This document shows, in pieces, positions 1-12,943 of a stretch of DNA of 64,000 nt. The DNA is from Pseudoscleropodium purum (taxonomy: Eukaryota; Streptophyta; Bryopsida; Hypnales; Brachytheciaceae). The position numbers were made by a program, and so were the translations under genes. Position 1 is the first letter of the stretch; each line of letters opens with the position of its first letter. The DNA lies in assembly GCA_963969395.1 (NCBI GenBank), contig OZ017796.1, positions 29,192,243 through 29,256,242 of the forward strand, read 5' to 3'. Below the pieces are notes generated by a model. The model was not told the origin of the DNA, did no database searches, and worked only from the letters and a program-made list of their open reading frames with translations.

Positions 1-1384
1 TCCGTGTGAATCTTGTAGGTTGGATACTATGACATTTGGGAACATTAGGCTACACAATGTTCATTTTCAAAGGTATGGTCCTTGAATAGTATGGTGTTTT
101 TGTATATTTGATAAACCAACTTATTACCAATTAGCAACTTGAATATGTTGGAGACAACTCTACCTGTGAAAGAAATTTATATGTTTTTTAGGTCTGTGCA
201 TTTCAAATAAACCAAATCTCCGTGCAATCATTTCTTTGGATATATATTGTTATTAATCTATAAATATATCAAACAAATGTCAAGAAACTAGCACAAGAAT
301 CTCCAAACATTTGGATGGATGAAAAAAATTGATTTTTGTGTATGTATGAGTAAAAAAAATATTAGCATTCATTCATTGTTCAAAATTTAAACATTGATCT
401 TAGAAGGCATAAAATATTAAATTATTACATTAATGTATCAGTTGATGAATTGATTTAGACATTTTTGTTGTCAAGTGATAAGTGGCTATTTTTATATTTA
501 TTTTTTATGCTTTACAAAGAAAAACAAAATTCAATATAAATTTTTTGATATAAAACTTTGAATACTCATTGATGCAATAAAGTGAAGTCTAAAAGAAAAA
601 AAGAATGTTACTTTAAATCATTTTTCAACTCCATCCAACAATCCAAAATATAATTTCTAATACTCCAAGCATTTGTTTAAGACATTTTTTAATTTCTTTG
701 CATTGAAAATGAAATATTTGTTACAATGAAAAAAAATTTATAGCTTTTATAAAATTATTTAGAGCACAACATTTAAATTATAATTTAAAAAGAACTTCAA
801 ATTGTGACTACATGTTTTAAACAATGTAGCAAAAACTTCCTCTTCCTCTATTCCTAATGCAAAACCAAAATTAATATACTTGTAAATGATTCATTAAAAA
901 TCAATGTAAGGAAAAAATTTTAAACCAAAACAACATACAAACACAATTATTGATCATTGTTTACACGTGCTGACTTCAATAAATTGTTTGATAAATTTAG
1001 AATATGAATCCATATCCCTCACAATCCATGTAATACATTCCCAAATCCATTCTTGTCACATGCCACTTAGTCAAAGCCTTGTCTAAGATGACTAGGTTGA
1101 TGTTTAGCACATGACCACAATTACATGAGGGATTACTATAACCACTTTAAATTGAATATGATTACATGGTCATGAGCTTAAATAGTGATATAAATATAGA
1201 TTCTTAATGGTGGAAATTCAATGATGAAGTTCTAACAAAAGAAAAGGGCTTGAGCTATCATCTTTGAATCCCTAAATTGGGCTTTGAGGTGAATATTGTT
1301 ATTTCATCCCTTAATCTTAGTGAGATTGTTTAGTTCTACCCTAGAGAATGGTAATAATTGTTCCTTGTCAACAATTGGCTCTTA
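1..1384. other. AT-rich intergenic DNA, nothing recognised
   Basis: Long A/T runs with stops in every frame. I see no gene, RNA gene or element boundary here; the CACTA-like left end begins at about 1385. Confidence 0.6.
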
Positions 1385-2140
1385 CATTACAAAAAAATTG
1401 GGGGTAAATGTGATTGCAAAATGCGACTGCAAAACAATCATTCTGGACAAAAGTGACTAAAATGTGACTGGGGGCCTTGTAGTCATTCCAAGCAAGTCAT
1501 TGAATGTGACTGCAACATTGTAATATCACCATCTAGTTTGGAGGATGAAATTAAATGAATGAGGATGAAGAGAGACCGTTGACATGGAGGAGGAAAATTT
1601 GGAAAAAATACAGGCAATTGTCCCTTTTTTGAGCATATTTTGTTGACGTTATTCAACATCAGCAATCATGTTTCAATCACATTTTAGTCAAGATCTTATC
1701 TTATTTTGGATGATGTGGACCTCCACGTTAATAGTCATGTTTCAATCATGTTTTAGGCACGGCCTTATTTATTCCAGCTAATGTGGACCTCTACATCAGC
1801 GATATTTTGAAGTCATTCTGTAGTCACGTTTCAGTTGCATTTCATTAGTGTTGAATGACATGTGCACAATTATTCTTTAGTCGTGGCATTTGGGAAGCGG
1901 AATCATTGTGTAGTTGCATACAAGTGACAATTGAGTCATTTCAGAGTTATGCATCTGTCACCATCTTAGTTTAGCCTTGTGCAAAATAGACCACATTTAG
2001 TACATCAAACATACACAATATATCATACATAGTACAAAATAGACCACATATAGTATATCATACAAATACACCATGTTTGCCAAATATGTTATGTAGCTTG
2101 AGAGGACTTTTGATGTGAATATTACACCTTGAGAAGACAA

Positions 2141-2191
2141 GATATTTATACAAGTGGGATGGTAGGAGGTATGACAAATGATATGGGATAT
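2141..2191 (-). promoter_or_regulatory. USE/TATA-like module, copy A
   Basis: On the minus strand ATCCCATATCA starts at 2189 and TATAAA starts at 2150, 39 nt apart, with TACCTCCTACCA between them. The same arrangement recurs at 12249, 16766, 49021 and 49541. It resembles the plant snRNA upstream sequence element (RTCCCACATCG) plus TATA box; promoter function is inferred. Confidence 0.4.
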
Positions 2192-2365
2192 GTAAAACAT
2201 AGGAATTATATTAAAATAAAATTTCAGACCACATTTAGGCATGGTTCATTGCCTTTATAAAAAAACTTGAAACTAAAAAAAGTTAGGAAAACAAACAATC
2301 TTTCACTTCCAAAAATTCGTTTGAGATTTCAAGCCTTAGATTTAAAGTTATAAAGCCAATGTTGT
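2192..2365 (+). repeat. Dispersed repeat shared with the 49 kb hairpin arms
   Basis: The sequence after the module (AAATAAAATTTCAGACC, then AAACTTGAAACTA, then TCCAAAAATTCG) matches both arms of the inverted repeat at 49003-49606 in order and spacing, with roughly 75 percent identity by eye. It is non-coding. Confidence 0.6.
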
Positions 2366-3106
2366 CCAATTATCGTAAAGTGCAAAGATCCTACTCATAT
2401 CTACTTCTATAGTAGTGTCTAAGTCATAGTGGAGTTGCATATTAGTGTTCTTTAAGTCAATTTCTTGTTGCGTGACTGAAATGCAATGATGCAAAAGTCT
2501 TCTTTGTGGGATGCATGTGCATTCCATCTCTTGAGAGTTGTTTGTAGGCGTACACATATATAAAGTGTACTCCTCTATTGATACTTATATCCAATAAACA
2601 ACTCAAACCTAAGTAAACAACTCTACTTTGATTATTTTGAAAAATAATGTTGAATTATTCAAATTGTATACCACAAGAACTTCCTAATGTAACAATTTAC
2701 CAAATAATCAATATGATGGATATGTCAATATAAAATTGAAACTACACTAATAAATATTAAAATCATTACAAGGATTTATCCTATTATTGTGACACTAGTG
2801 TTTCTAAATCGTAATAATTTTAGTTATTACAAGTTAAAATATTCTTGTAATGCACTATTTTCTACAAAAATGTATTTTTCGGGGGTGCCAATTAGGTATT
2901 ATGAAGTAATTTCCTAAATTCAAATTTTAAATCAAGAAAATCTAAATAATTAAAGTCTTAAATGGTTCTAGGATTCCTTAACTTCAACTTTTGTTATACA
3001 GTCCATATTCTGAAAGTTTCATAAAGTCAAATACATTTATTTTGAACAATACAAAGATAAATATTTTAAGAGGGTAATTTTAAGATCCTTTGATTTTTTT
3101 TGTAAT

Positions 3107-3235
3107 TTTTCATATGTTGGGATTTTGGTAAAAAAATATTTCTACAACTATGATGAAGCAATTGCTTTTCTAATATTTCATATTTTGAAATTTTAGTAAA
3201 AATGGTTTTACAACTATGATAAAGATTGCACAATT
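3107..3235. repeat. Degenerate tandem duplication of ~69 bp
   Basis: Two adjacent copies share TTCATAT, ATTTT(A/G)GTAAAAA and TACAACTATGAT(A/G)AAG. They lie inside the 1385-3786 element. Confidence 0.5.
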
Positions 3236-3786
3236 TTATCAAAATATACCACCCTCTTTTTCCCTCCTCTAAACTATACTCCCTTGTTTGTGACAAATAT
3301 ACCAGTTACATTCTAGTCGGCAGCATAGTGCGGTCTTGCCATCCGAGCAAAGGCAAATACTAAAAAAATTTCACAAACTACCCATTATTCTACTGCAAGT
3401 AACAACTGAGTTGTATTCATGTCACATCCTAGTGCCTATGCTCAATGTACATGACTTCGTGTTACTACAACATTACTGTGGAAAGTTTGTAACTTTGAAC
3501 CTCAATAGGGAGCTAGCCACATCATCACATTGCTTTTCAAGTCAACCACTCTAAACCCAATTCTTAGTCACACATTAGTCAATATGAGTCATGTTTAAGT
3601 GACATATGAATGGCAGGAAGTCATCTTTCATGATTGAGTTCTCCATACCATTCCCTATGTTCTTTGGTCGATGGTGTTGTCAACGGAAAACTACGGATGA
3701 AAAACAAATGTTGTCTTTGGTTCATCTCGTAGTCATAGCTTTGATTGCACAATGACTAGGACACTAGAGATTGCAAAATTCTAGTG

Positions 3787-5412
3787 CAATTATGGAGGGA
3801 CTAGTCGCACTCCAATCATTTTGAAGTCTAGACACGTAGTTACATTTACCTCCAATTTCTTAGTGTTAAAATATGAATTTTTCAAATTGTCTATTACATC
3901 ATCTAGATCCCACAAATTAACCATTAGAAGAGATTTGCAACAACCACATGCATTCAAAATTTTCTATTTAGTCATCTTTTGTTTCTCTTTGGTGGAGAAA
4001 AAATTCTTCCCAAAATGCTTATTAATAGTAACAAAATGCCTCACATTTCTTGCAAAATCAATGGGAGAAGAACAAGCCTCAAGTAATGCTCTAATAGACT
4101 CATGTAGATGGATCCTTCAAAACTTCCACTGCTTCATCCAAAGTTGTAGTACCCATTTCTACCATCTTAACTAAATTTGGAAAATCAATTAAATTTGGGA
4201 AGTTGTTTGACCTCCATATTCTCCAATTCCACTTGAACTTAGCATTTTTAGGCTTTCCTAGGCTTGAGGAAGGCATGAATAATGTTCATTCTCATAAATG
4301 CCTTTGTCACCTCTCTTAGTAGGGAATTCTTGGGGTTGCTTCAAGAGTGTCTATGGTGGATGAATCACAAATGTAGACATTTTTTAAGTTTCTAATGGTG
4401 ACAAATGAACTATTATGAGAAAGATATGAAAAGTTTCGATTACTATAGGTGTCCATTTTTTCTAACTATTTTTCACTTCCATCTAGATATAAGCAAGATA
4501 AAATTATTTAGAACTCAAACACAATAATGTACTCAATTATTTTTAACCTAACAACAATTGAAGAAATAATTTGAGTTGAATTTGCAAAATTGATAATATA
4601 ATTTAAAAAGAAGCGTCAATTTTCTCACAAAGACCTCAACAATATAAATTTATTTGCAATTCCTAATTCAAATAATTCCAATTTTTTTAATATATCTACA
4701 TCCTAAAACAACTTTTATAAAAACAATAAAATCAAAACTACAAGATTCACAACTTAAATAGCTATAGGTCACCTTCCAAAGAAATTTTTTCTTTTTTTTC
4801 TTTTTTTTCTTTTTAGGTATATCCACTCAATGCTTCAAAAGTAATTGGCCATGACAAGTTGGATGTGCAATGAAAATGGAAAAAATTCAACAATCACTGG
4901 AATTGTTTAATGCATTAGGATTTAATAGCACGTCAAATATATATTGTTGTACACAAGTGCAAGGTATCACGATTTCATCCATCTTACAAAGTATCATGTT
5001 TTCATCCATATTTTTCACTCCATTTGTTCTCACTCAATCCTAATGACTTCCTTCACAACTTCTCAATAAAACTTTGCAAGTTGATGAACCTTTATGAGTC
5101 ATTGCATTGAAATGGGATTTGTTCTTATATATGTGCATATGTGGCTTTAATTACCACTCCTGGTGATATCATAATTGTTTATTTTTTTACAAAAATCTCA
5201 AATGAAGTTGTAAAATAACATAATTTGTAGCATGTATAAACATAACAAAGTTGCATTCAATTTTTGAATTTAACAATGACTAAAGAAATTGATTTGAGTT
5301 GATTTTGCAAAATTGATAATATAATAGAGTAAGAAGTGTCACTTCTTTCACAAAGCCTCAAGAAGCATGAATTTATTTGCAATTTCTAATTCAAACACCA
5401 TAAGAGGCTTAA
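3787..5412. other. AT-rich intergenic DNA
   Basis: Only short open frames unlike any protein I know, plus a polypyrimidine run at about 4786-4816. Two similar stretches near 4560-4640 and 5270-5350 (each with GAAATTGATTTGAGTTG-like text) suggest an old local duplication. Confidence 0.5.
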
Positions 5413-6323
5413 GCCCTAAAGGACCAAAAGTCCCTTTGGAGGACTCTTGAAGGCTTAAGCAAGTTCCTATGATCTTAGTTTTAGGCATGATTTTTTCAAT
5501 TTTTCTTGAAGATAGAAAAAATCATTAGCTTTATAAGACTATAATTTCTTTTATTTCTATTGGATCTTGAGAGCAAAATTTATGCCATCCAAGCTTAAAA
5601 TGGAGGCCTATGGGGAATACAAAAAATCGTAGAAATTCAAATAATTTTTTATAAATTTCTTTCATAGAATTCTTTTTGTCTATATAGAAAGCTCTTACTC
5701 ATTTTATTGGTTAAATTATGAGAAAATTACAAAGAATCTTTTCTTTTGTTCAATGAAAACATCATCTTCAAAAAATAGCTTGTAGGATTCATTTCCAAAC
5801 TCAATTTCACAAATTTTTCAAAAAAAGAGTTCCACATTGTATAGTTCTCTTGCTTGAATAATCTCACCATTGGGATTAGTGTATTTCAATTCCATGTTAG
5901 AGCTATTAATGATTCATTTTATCCTTCTATCTCATACCTACTTCTATTTAATATTTTCTTAAGAATGAAAATGAAATTTCTTTTTGTGAATTTTTTCACA
6001 AGACTTGCAACTCAATTCTTCAATATATAAGCACTTTGATTCAAATCTATCTTGTAAAATTTTTAAATAAAGAAGATTCATTGTCTTAAAATTTAATTAG
6101 ATAAGGTTTGAGAAAAAAAGTTTTTTGTACTTTAAACAAAAATATTTTGCACCTAACATAGTAAATTTTTCTAAAATTTCTTCCACACAATCTCATACTA
6201 GTTATTAAGAAGTGCAAGTTTCTATAATTGAATATGCCAAAAATACAAAGTTTAAATGGATAATACTTTGCAATAGAAATGATAGTTTCAAATGTTTTTT
6301 GATGATAGAAAGGCATTGGTCCT
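5413..6323 (-). mobile_element. TTAA-flanked non-autonomous element, copy 1
   Basis: Starts after TTAA (5409-5412) with GCCCTAAAGGACCAAAAG and ends before TTAA (6324-6327), where the expected AGGGG terminus has been lost (GGTCCTTTAACC). The interior matches the other family members in order: the AATCTCACCATTGGGATTAG block, CTATCTCATACCTACTTCTA, a region like TTTGCAATAGAAATG, then the GTGTTTTTTG end. About 0.9 kb with no coding potential. The open frames inside are not conserved between copies. Confidence 0.6.
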
Positions 6324-6327
6324 TTAA

Positions 6328-7099
6328 CCTTGGAACGCTCCAATGTCCATTTTTTGGATGATGAACAAATTGAAGTTTTTGTTTCTGTCTCATTCTTATT
6401 TGGATGAAATTCATCCAAAATTTGGGTGATACTTTATCAAGTTCTTGTTTTATCTGATGGTTGGATTTGGTGTTACTAAAATACAAATTTTTCTAAAATT
6501 ATAAATGCGGAAGTATGTCAAGTGGTCAAATTGCATTGACTCTAGTTCAAAACTAGATTAGCAAAAATGAGGTCTTAGATGTAAAAAACACAAAAATTCC
6601 AAAAAATCACCATGTCAAGAGAACCTCATGTTGAATCCATTCCAATAAGTTTTGCTCAAAAAATGATAATATTTTGCTTGTAATCAAATTTTGAAGGAAT
6701 TTTGAAATTTTCCTTTCCAAATTTATAGAAAAATATTGGTGATAGTAATGGTGAATCTAACCGTATAGATGGAATCTAAAATTCAAAATCTACAACTTTC
6801 CTTTGTATATAAGTTCTAAAATATTCTTCCAAATAGCACTTTATAGTGATTTTCTCCAAATTGCCAATTCTAGAGAAGAGTCCAGACGTTCCAGAGTTAA
6901 AAGATAAACGATTTTTTTCTCAAAACTAATTTGATAAAATTTCTATATCCACATCCACATACAACTTTTTAGATGATAATCTTTTTAAACTACAAGACAC
7001 AACTAAAATAGCTGTAAGTCACCTCCAAAAGAAAATTTTTAATTTCTTTAAGTTCCATTAATTTCTTTACTTTCTCCTATTTGAGTTTGCATTCTTACT
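6328..7099. other. AT-rich DNA, no gene seen
   Basis: Contains text such as AACTTTTTAGATGATAATC and AGTCACCTCCAAAAGAAA that also occurs near 4720-4790, so it is probably part of another eroded repeat. No coding signal. Confidence 0.4.
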
Positions 7100-7240
7100 T
7101 GGGCTAGGTGGAACACATAATGATGAATCATCCTACATCATACTATTCATCAAATACACTACATTTATATGGATTAATAATGTTATATAAAGCATGATCT
7201 AGTCCATATTGGGAAAAAGATACAATGTTTGGAAGTAATG
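7100..7240 (+). repeat. Dispersed repeat, pair with 28000-28120
   Basis: Shares GG(A/G)TTAATAAT(G/A)TTATA, then TATTGGGAAAAAGATA, then GGAAGTAA with the 28.0 kb copy. The element type is unknown. Confidence 0.45.
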
Positions 7241-7414
7241 AGATATTTCTTTCTACATACTATTTTTTTCAAGCACAAATATGAAAATTTCTTTAAATAT
7301 TTCTATATCTATTTCCAACTTATTTCTTTTAATATATCATAGGGAGAAGCAAGTTGTAGGACTTACACAATTCAAGGTAAAAAGTTTGAAAGATGAAATT
7401 TAACCACTTGGGAA

Positions 7415-7680
7415 GAGTTTTACCCCTCAATGATTTTGACTATATTTTCACCAAAATCACTCCCAAACTGCCATTTCCAGTACAAGTACCAAATTTAAGA
7501 AAAAAAACATTTTTGAACACATATAACCTTAGCATCTTGTATTTTGCTAATTTGAAAACATGTGGAAAAAAATTCAGAAATTTCCACTATGTAGATTGCA
7601 AGATATTAGTATTTGAAGTGACAAATATCTTTTTTTGGCCTTGCAAAGAACCAGCTAGCTGCACTTCATAAGATCACATT
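7415..7680 (+). repeat. Fragment of the TTAA-flanked family (left part)
   Basis: Begins TTACCCCTCAATGATT and continues through GCCATTTCCAGTAC, ATGTGGAAAAAAATTCAG and GATTGCAAGATATTAG, matching the left third of the copies at 13928 and 35461. The 92-aa open frame here (7393-7671) is this repeat, not a gene. Confidence 0.5.
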
Positions 7681-7867
7681 TTTATGAAAAATAAATGTCC
7701 AAAATGGTAATTACTTTTTAAATTCATTTTTCAAGTCAAGTTGGCTACATGCTTCAAAATTTTTAGATCATTTAGAATTATGCAACATATAGGAAAAAAA
7801 TAGTAAGTAGAAAAAACTAGCATATGATTTAAAATACCAAATTGTTAAGAATTTATTCATAGAATTG

Positions 7868-8444
7868 AAAAACGTCAACCCCAATAGTTGTAATGTTGTA
7901 ATAAACAATCTACACCTTATTTTTTATTTATTTTTCCAAAAATATTGAAATTTTAGTTAAGTAAGGGATTTCAAAATTTGTCTTAGAATAGAGATTCAAT
8001 AACAATCCGCAAACTCAAACAAACTAAAACTCTTCATTACTTTTGATCATTAATCAAAATGGAATGATTCAAAGCTTTCGAAGTATATTTAAATTTAGAG
8101 AACCAATTTCAAATTTTCATTTAAAAAAAAATGATTTACAAAGAAGTTTTTTTGTTGCTTGGGCTAACCCATTGAGCAATGAAAAGTATATATCATACAA
8201 TAACTTTTTAATCATGTAGACAAAAGTTATGAAAAAATTTCAGGCCTTAAAGCTACTCCATAGGCACAGGGTTGACACGACGTCCGGACGCGGACGCTGT
8301 GTCCGCAGCGTCCGTTGAGATTCGTCAACCCTGCATAGGCACATGTCTTGTTAAAATTTCAAATAAAAAAATAAAAACTCCATTCATAGTGAGTTGTCCA
8401 AAATTGCTATGTTGCCGAAAAAACATAGTTTAGGCATTTAGGGG
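7868..8444 (-). mobile_element. Second TTAA-associated repeat family, copy a
   Basis: On the minus strand it begins just inside TTAA (8445-8448) as CCCCTAAATGCC and continues as TTAAAATTTTG, TTCCATTTTGATTAATG, AAAGTAATGAAGAG and AACTATTGGGGTTG, parallel to 50470-50975 and 52641-53122. It shares only the terminal CCCCTAAA motif with the main TTAA-flanked family. It is interrupted by the 67-bp hAT-like insertion at 8267. Confidence 0.55.
8267..8333. mobile_element. 67-bp hAT-like mini-MITE
   Basis: Terminal inverted repeats CAGGGTTGAC and GTCAACCCTG (10 bp, perfect) are flanked by a perfect 8-bp duplication CATAGGCA (8259-8266 and 8334-8341). An 8-bp duplication and CAGGG termini are typical of hAT elements. 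The core is GC-rich, unlike its surroundings, and holds a second palindrome (CGGACGCTG and CAGCGTCCG). Related copies of the host repeat near 50560 and 52720 lack the insertion, which supports the boundaries. It is far too short to encode anything and would have needed a transposase in trans. Confidence 0.85.
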
Positions 8445-8616
8445 TTAAATACTTCTTTCTAAATTTAAGCATCATGTTCTTGCAATTAGTAAAGCTTCTT
8501 ACTTTAAAATTTAGGAAGGCATACTTAATGAATTAATTAAAGTTGGATCCTATAGTTGAATTTGTTAATGAATAAATTAATATAAATGAAGATTTTAGCT
8601 TTGATTTTAATACAAG

Positions 8617-8993
8617 CACTAAAAGAAAACAATGTTTTTTAGGATGTTTTAAAGAGACAGGCATGTTTTCCAAAACATGAGCTCCACAATGTGGTGGCTG
8701 CCTAGGGAGCGAGAATTTTTGAGGATGTTTTGACGAACTTGTAGATGTCAAATGTAAGATAGGTGAATGTTTTTTTTACAATAATGTTAAATGAAACATC
8801 ACATAAAACAACCACCCATTTTTTAAAACATCCTTGAAAACAAAGAACTGCCACATCAACACAGAGAGTCCTTTTCACAAACTGCTTACTTCAAGAAGTT
8901 CTTGTGGGTCAAGTTGGAAGTTGACCGATTGTAGCAACTAGGAAAGACAATAGGTTGGGTGTTATTTTCATACAATGTCAATTTGTTAGAGTG
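8617..8993. mobile_element. Possible small CACTA-like element
   Basis: Left end CACTAAAAGAAAAC and right end TTTGTTAGAGTG resemble the termini of the 16341-17600 element. The interior has repeated GATGTTTT and AAAACATC words like the subterminal repeats at 12.0 kb. The 3-bp flanks are AAG and AAA, so the duplication is imperfect. The termini match at only about 9 of 14 positions. Confidence 0.3.
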
Positions 8994-9119
8994 AAATCAC
9001 TATAAATTTTGATAACCACTATACAATTTTGTCATGACTAGTCCAAATAGAATGACTCAAAGCTTTACATATACACAAAATTATAATATTTTAGAAAAAA
9101 AATTCAAAAACTTCTATTT

Positions 9120-9345
9120 TGAGTTTTATTCATTTTTTGAGGACTACCCTACAAGTTCAATTCTAGGCTTTTGTGGTATAACTTTTTCTCCTAGGCACCA
9201 ATTGAAATAAAAATTATATTCCTGTAAAGCTAATTGGTTTTTGTATATTATGATAAAGTTTGAAAAAAATTCACTAAAAATTGAGGTCATAGAAACTTGC
9301 CTATTTTTTCACTCAAGGGAACAATGGGACATCAAGGATTAATTT
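9120..9345 (+). repeat. Fragment of the TTAA-flanked family (right part)
   Basis: Matches the last quarter of the 13928 and 35461 copies: ATAACTTTTTCTCCTAGGCACC, AAGCTAATTGGTTTTT, then AGGGAACAATGGGACATC. The outer end is eroded. Confidence 0.5.
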
Positions 9346-12033
9346 TAGGCGAATTTGACAATTTTTCTTATTCATTTTATTTTGTTTTCGAATTTTTGAA
9401 AACTAACTTTTTTGCCAACCCTAACAAATTGGTATGGTATAAAGGGAGCTTTTCACATTATAAAAGCAAACCTTTTGTATATATAAAACAACCTTTTGTA
9501 TTATGAAAGTCATATTTCACATACAAAAAAAATTTATAGCTTGAATGCTCTAATTTGAGATGGGAGAAGAATGAATACAAATTAGTGCAAAAAAGCAAGA
9601 AGAAATGAGTGGAGAAAAGCAAGAACAAACAAGTAGAAAAAAGCAAGAACAATCGAGTGAAGACAAACAAGAAAAAACTTTGTATAGAAGTAAATTCTTT
9701 TTCAAGGCTTTTTAATATGTAGAATGAAAATTCTATTTAGAATTTTCAAGTAAGGATTCTTCAAAATTTTTAATTTAATGAATGAAATATTACCGATTGA
9801 TGTTTGACTCTAAATTTTTATATTTCTTATAATTCAATTGAGAAATTTCCAAAAAATTAAAAAATAATATTTAAATATTGCAGAAATTTTTAGAAATTTT
9901 CACTTTTAGGGGAGATTTTTGGAGTTAAGTTCAAGATTTGTAAAAATTTGGATTCATAATTTAGTTAATAATTTGTCTCTGAATAAACTTTAAAATTTTG
10001 TGTAATTCTTAAGGAATAAGTCTAAAAGGAATTCTCATTTCATTCACTAAAGAATCTTAGAAAAAACTTACTTGTATTAATAGTTTTTTTTCAATTATAA
10101 GTTAAATTAAATTATTAAAAAATAAAAAAGTATTTAAATTTGTTTAAAATTTATTCAAATAATCTTTGCTTTCCAACTTTGAATGTTAATATATTCTAAT
10201 TTGTATAGTCATGAAATTTTGACCACATAATTTGAAATAAATGAAGAGCAAGATCCTATGGTTTGATTTTCAAAAAGATTTTTTTAGATTTTCTTGGATA
10301 AAAGTAGACAAACTTTCAATATTGATCCATTTTCGACAAAAAATTGGCCTTGGAATTTGGGGGTAAAAACAATTTTTTTAAATTTAGGACATGTAGATGG
10401 TTCAAAATATTGGCCTTGGAATTTCTAGAGAAGTTGTTTCACATTATGCTCCATAATTCATAGAGTGAAACATATATATTCTTGAAATTGTAATAACTGC
10501 TATTTAGAAATTAGAACACATGTGTTTGCATTATGGAAAGTATTATTTTTTTTTTGCTTTAAGTACTATGACTTTGGAGTTGAAAGATAGTTGCTAGTAA
10601 TACTTAATATTTTTGGTTGAAAATGGGATTAGTACTAGATTGCAATAACTTCTAGAATTTTGTTTAAAAAAAATTTACCATAAATCCTTTAAAAAATAGA
10701 GTTTATGTGTAAAAATGCAGGTTTAGAATAATCCAATTGTAAAAGTTATATACAAGAAAATAATGATGGAGAATGCAAGGAAATAGTGAACTAAATATTT
10801 CTTTAGAAAAAGAAGTTTTAAAACTCATAATTTTTTAGGAAAGAAACCTATGTCTCACATTCAGATATGCTCTTTTTGAATCGTTAGCATGTTCAATAAA
10901 TAAAAATTGTGTTCTTCACACATGCACCAAGGTGTAACAATTTGATAATGTAAAGAAGCTGGAAGCTCAGCTATTTTTTGAGAATTTTTTTGGACATTTT
11001 TTTAGTTTAATTATTGTTTACATCTTATTCCAAACAACAAAGAAAATTAGAAACAAAACAATGATTTTGCACTCACTTCTATTGTATGTTGCACTTATTT
11101 CATTTTGCATTGAAGGCTTTAAAAGAATTGGATTGCAAATAGAGTAGAAGGCGTTACACTTTTCATATCATAGCCTTGTTCAATATTTCTAGTGCACATT
11201 CTTCTTTGTACATTTAGGAACAATTTTGTTATCATTTTGAAATTTCATAAGGTAATTCTTCTCCTATAAATTAAAATTCTATCCAATTTCAATATTTCAT
11301 TATTTCATTAATAAAAAATTATCTTTAAATTGTAGGTAAAGTAATTATATTGTAAAAGTAGATATTCACCTTTTACTATTACGTCTATGACATGTAAATC
11401 CAAAATGCAAAGGCACTACATTTAGGTATTGACAAAACTTTAAAATAAAAGAAATCCTAAAGTACTCACTATTTTAATTAATTATTTTTAAGAGTGACAT
11501 CTTCTTTTAGTATAGCTTCAATATTGAACATTTGATTTTGATGATGAATGATTATGATTTTTCAATTCAACATTTTGTGCAAGAATATCTACAAATCTTC
11601 ATTTTCTATTGTTGATGGCTCTTTTAAATTAGCGTGATGTGAAATATATCTTGCAAGGAAAAATCACAATAGATATTTATTTTCATAAGATGTATAATAC
11701 ATTTAAATAAATTGAAAGAATTCTTAGAGCTTATAGTTTTTGTTGGGATCAACATTTTGGATCTGACTTGGGATAAGAGGAATGATAGAAAGACTAAAAA
11801 TGACTTGTACACATTAGCAAAGGCTTCAAATTTGATTGCAAGTAAATTTCTAGAAATTCTTGGAGGCTCAAATAAAAGGGTGACCACATGTGAAAAAATA
11901 GGTGAAAGCAAACCACATAGCATTTTTTTCCAAAGAAGTCACTTGCATTGGCAATTGAATATTGTGGCACCCAAAGAGGATGAAATGGCATACTAACCGG
12001 CATTCTTTAATGCCATTTTAGAATTTTAACATT
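9346..12033. other. AT-rich intergenic DNA, no gene recognised
   Basis: Includes a short AAGCAAGAA(C/G)AAA simple repeat at about 9590-9675, which produces a spurious low-complexity open frame. The overlapping frames at 11624-12003 on both strands have no recognisable domain. I see no element ends. Confidence 0.5.
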
Positions 12034-12943
12034 GTTATAGTAGACATCAACTAAGATGTCTTCTATCACATGTAGATGTTTTTTGTGATGTCAATAGCAA
12101 TGTCTTCTATGATGTTGAGATGTTTTCCACAATGTCAACTAAAACTTCCTCTATAACATCCGAATGTTTTTTGTGAGACAACATCATGTTCATCATATTA
12201 CTTAGATCTAAAAATTTATTTTTAATAATAAAAAATAACGTTTCAAATGTCCCATATAGTTTGTCTTCCCTCCTACCATCTCTCTTATATAAATAACTTA
12301 CCTTCTCTTGTCAAAATACTTATAATAAGGCTTTTCAAGTCATTCAATATTATTGTCAATTCAATATATTCTATATAATGTATGGCATATTGTGTACAAT
12401 ACATGGTGTATAATGTATGCTATGTATGTTGTACAATATATAATGTATTGTGTATGATGTATAATATATTGTGTACAATATATAATGTATTATATATGGC
12501 ATATGTCTAAGCTAACATCAAAATTGATGTTTCAAGAAATGTCTCTAAAAACATTTGGAGGTCAAAATGGATGTTGCTAAAAATAATATTCAAATTCTTA
12601 TGGAGGTCTAAGTTGATTTCACTAAAAATAGTATGAAAATTTTCAAAAACATGACGTCAACTACCACCTCATCTTTTGGTCAAGTGAAAAAAATCCTATA
12701 TGGCATTACCTACTTGCATGGTGCTTATGTGGCTACCACATGGCACATTTTGGCCACTTTTTTAAACCAAGTTTGTTGTGATGTTTCTCTAAAAACATGT
12801 CATGTTTTTTCAGATTCCTCATGTTTTTTCCATGTCAATCTTGATGGATTTTTCTAGACATCCTTATTAAACATGCTTCACATTTCAGAAAACATCTAAA
12901 CATATTTTAGCACTTGTTAAAAAAACACGATTTTGTTATAGTG
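12034..12943. mobile_element. CACTA-like element, right end clear, left end eroded
   Basis: The right terminus is TTTTGTTATAGTG (12931-12943), the complement of CACTATAACAAAA, flanked by AAG. The left part (12034-12190) is a run of subterminal repeats built on GATGTCTTCTAT and GATGTTTT. The interior carries the USE/TATA-like module at 12249 and an AT-rich TATAATGTAT run (about 12370-12500). The left terminus could not be placed with certainty. No transposase frame is visible. Confidence 0.45.
12249..12293 (+). promoter_or_regulatory. USE/TATA-like module, copy B
   Basis: GTCCCATATAG starts at 12249 and TATAAA at 12288, 39 nt apart, with CCCTCCTACCATC between. It has the same spacing as copies A and C. 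Promoter function is inferred. Confidence 0.4.

Larger units (their letters stand above)
1385..3786. mobile_element. CACTA-like element remnant with subterminal repeats
   Basis: The left end reads CATTACAAAAAAATTGG, close to the plant CACTA terminus CACTACAAAAA. Inside both ends, short repeats of GTGACTG and its complement AGTCAC recur about every 20-40 bases (about 1405-1960 and 3540-3780), the subterminal repeat pattern typical of CACTA elements. A plausible right end is TTCTAGTG at 3779-3786. No matching 3-bp target duplication is visible, so the outer limits are uncertain. The interior carries a copy of the USE/TATA-like module (2141-2191) and a ~250-bp repeat shared with the hairpin at 49.0-49.6 kb. 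No transposase is visible, so it is non-autonomous or decayed. Confidence 0.4.
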
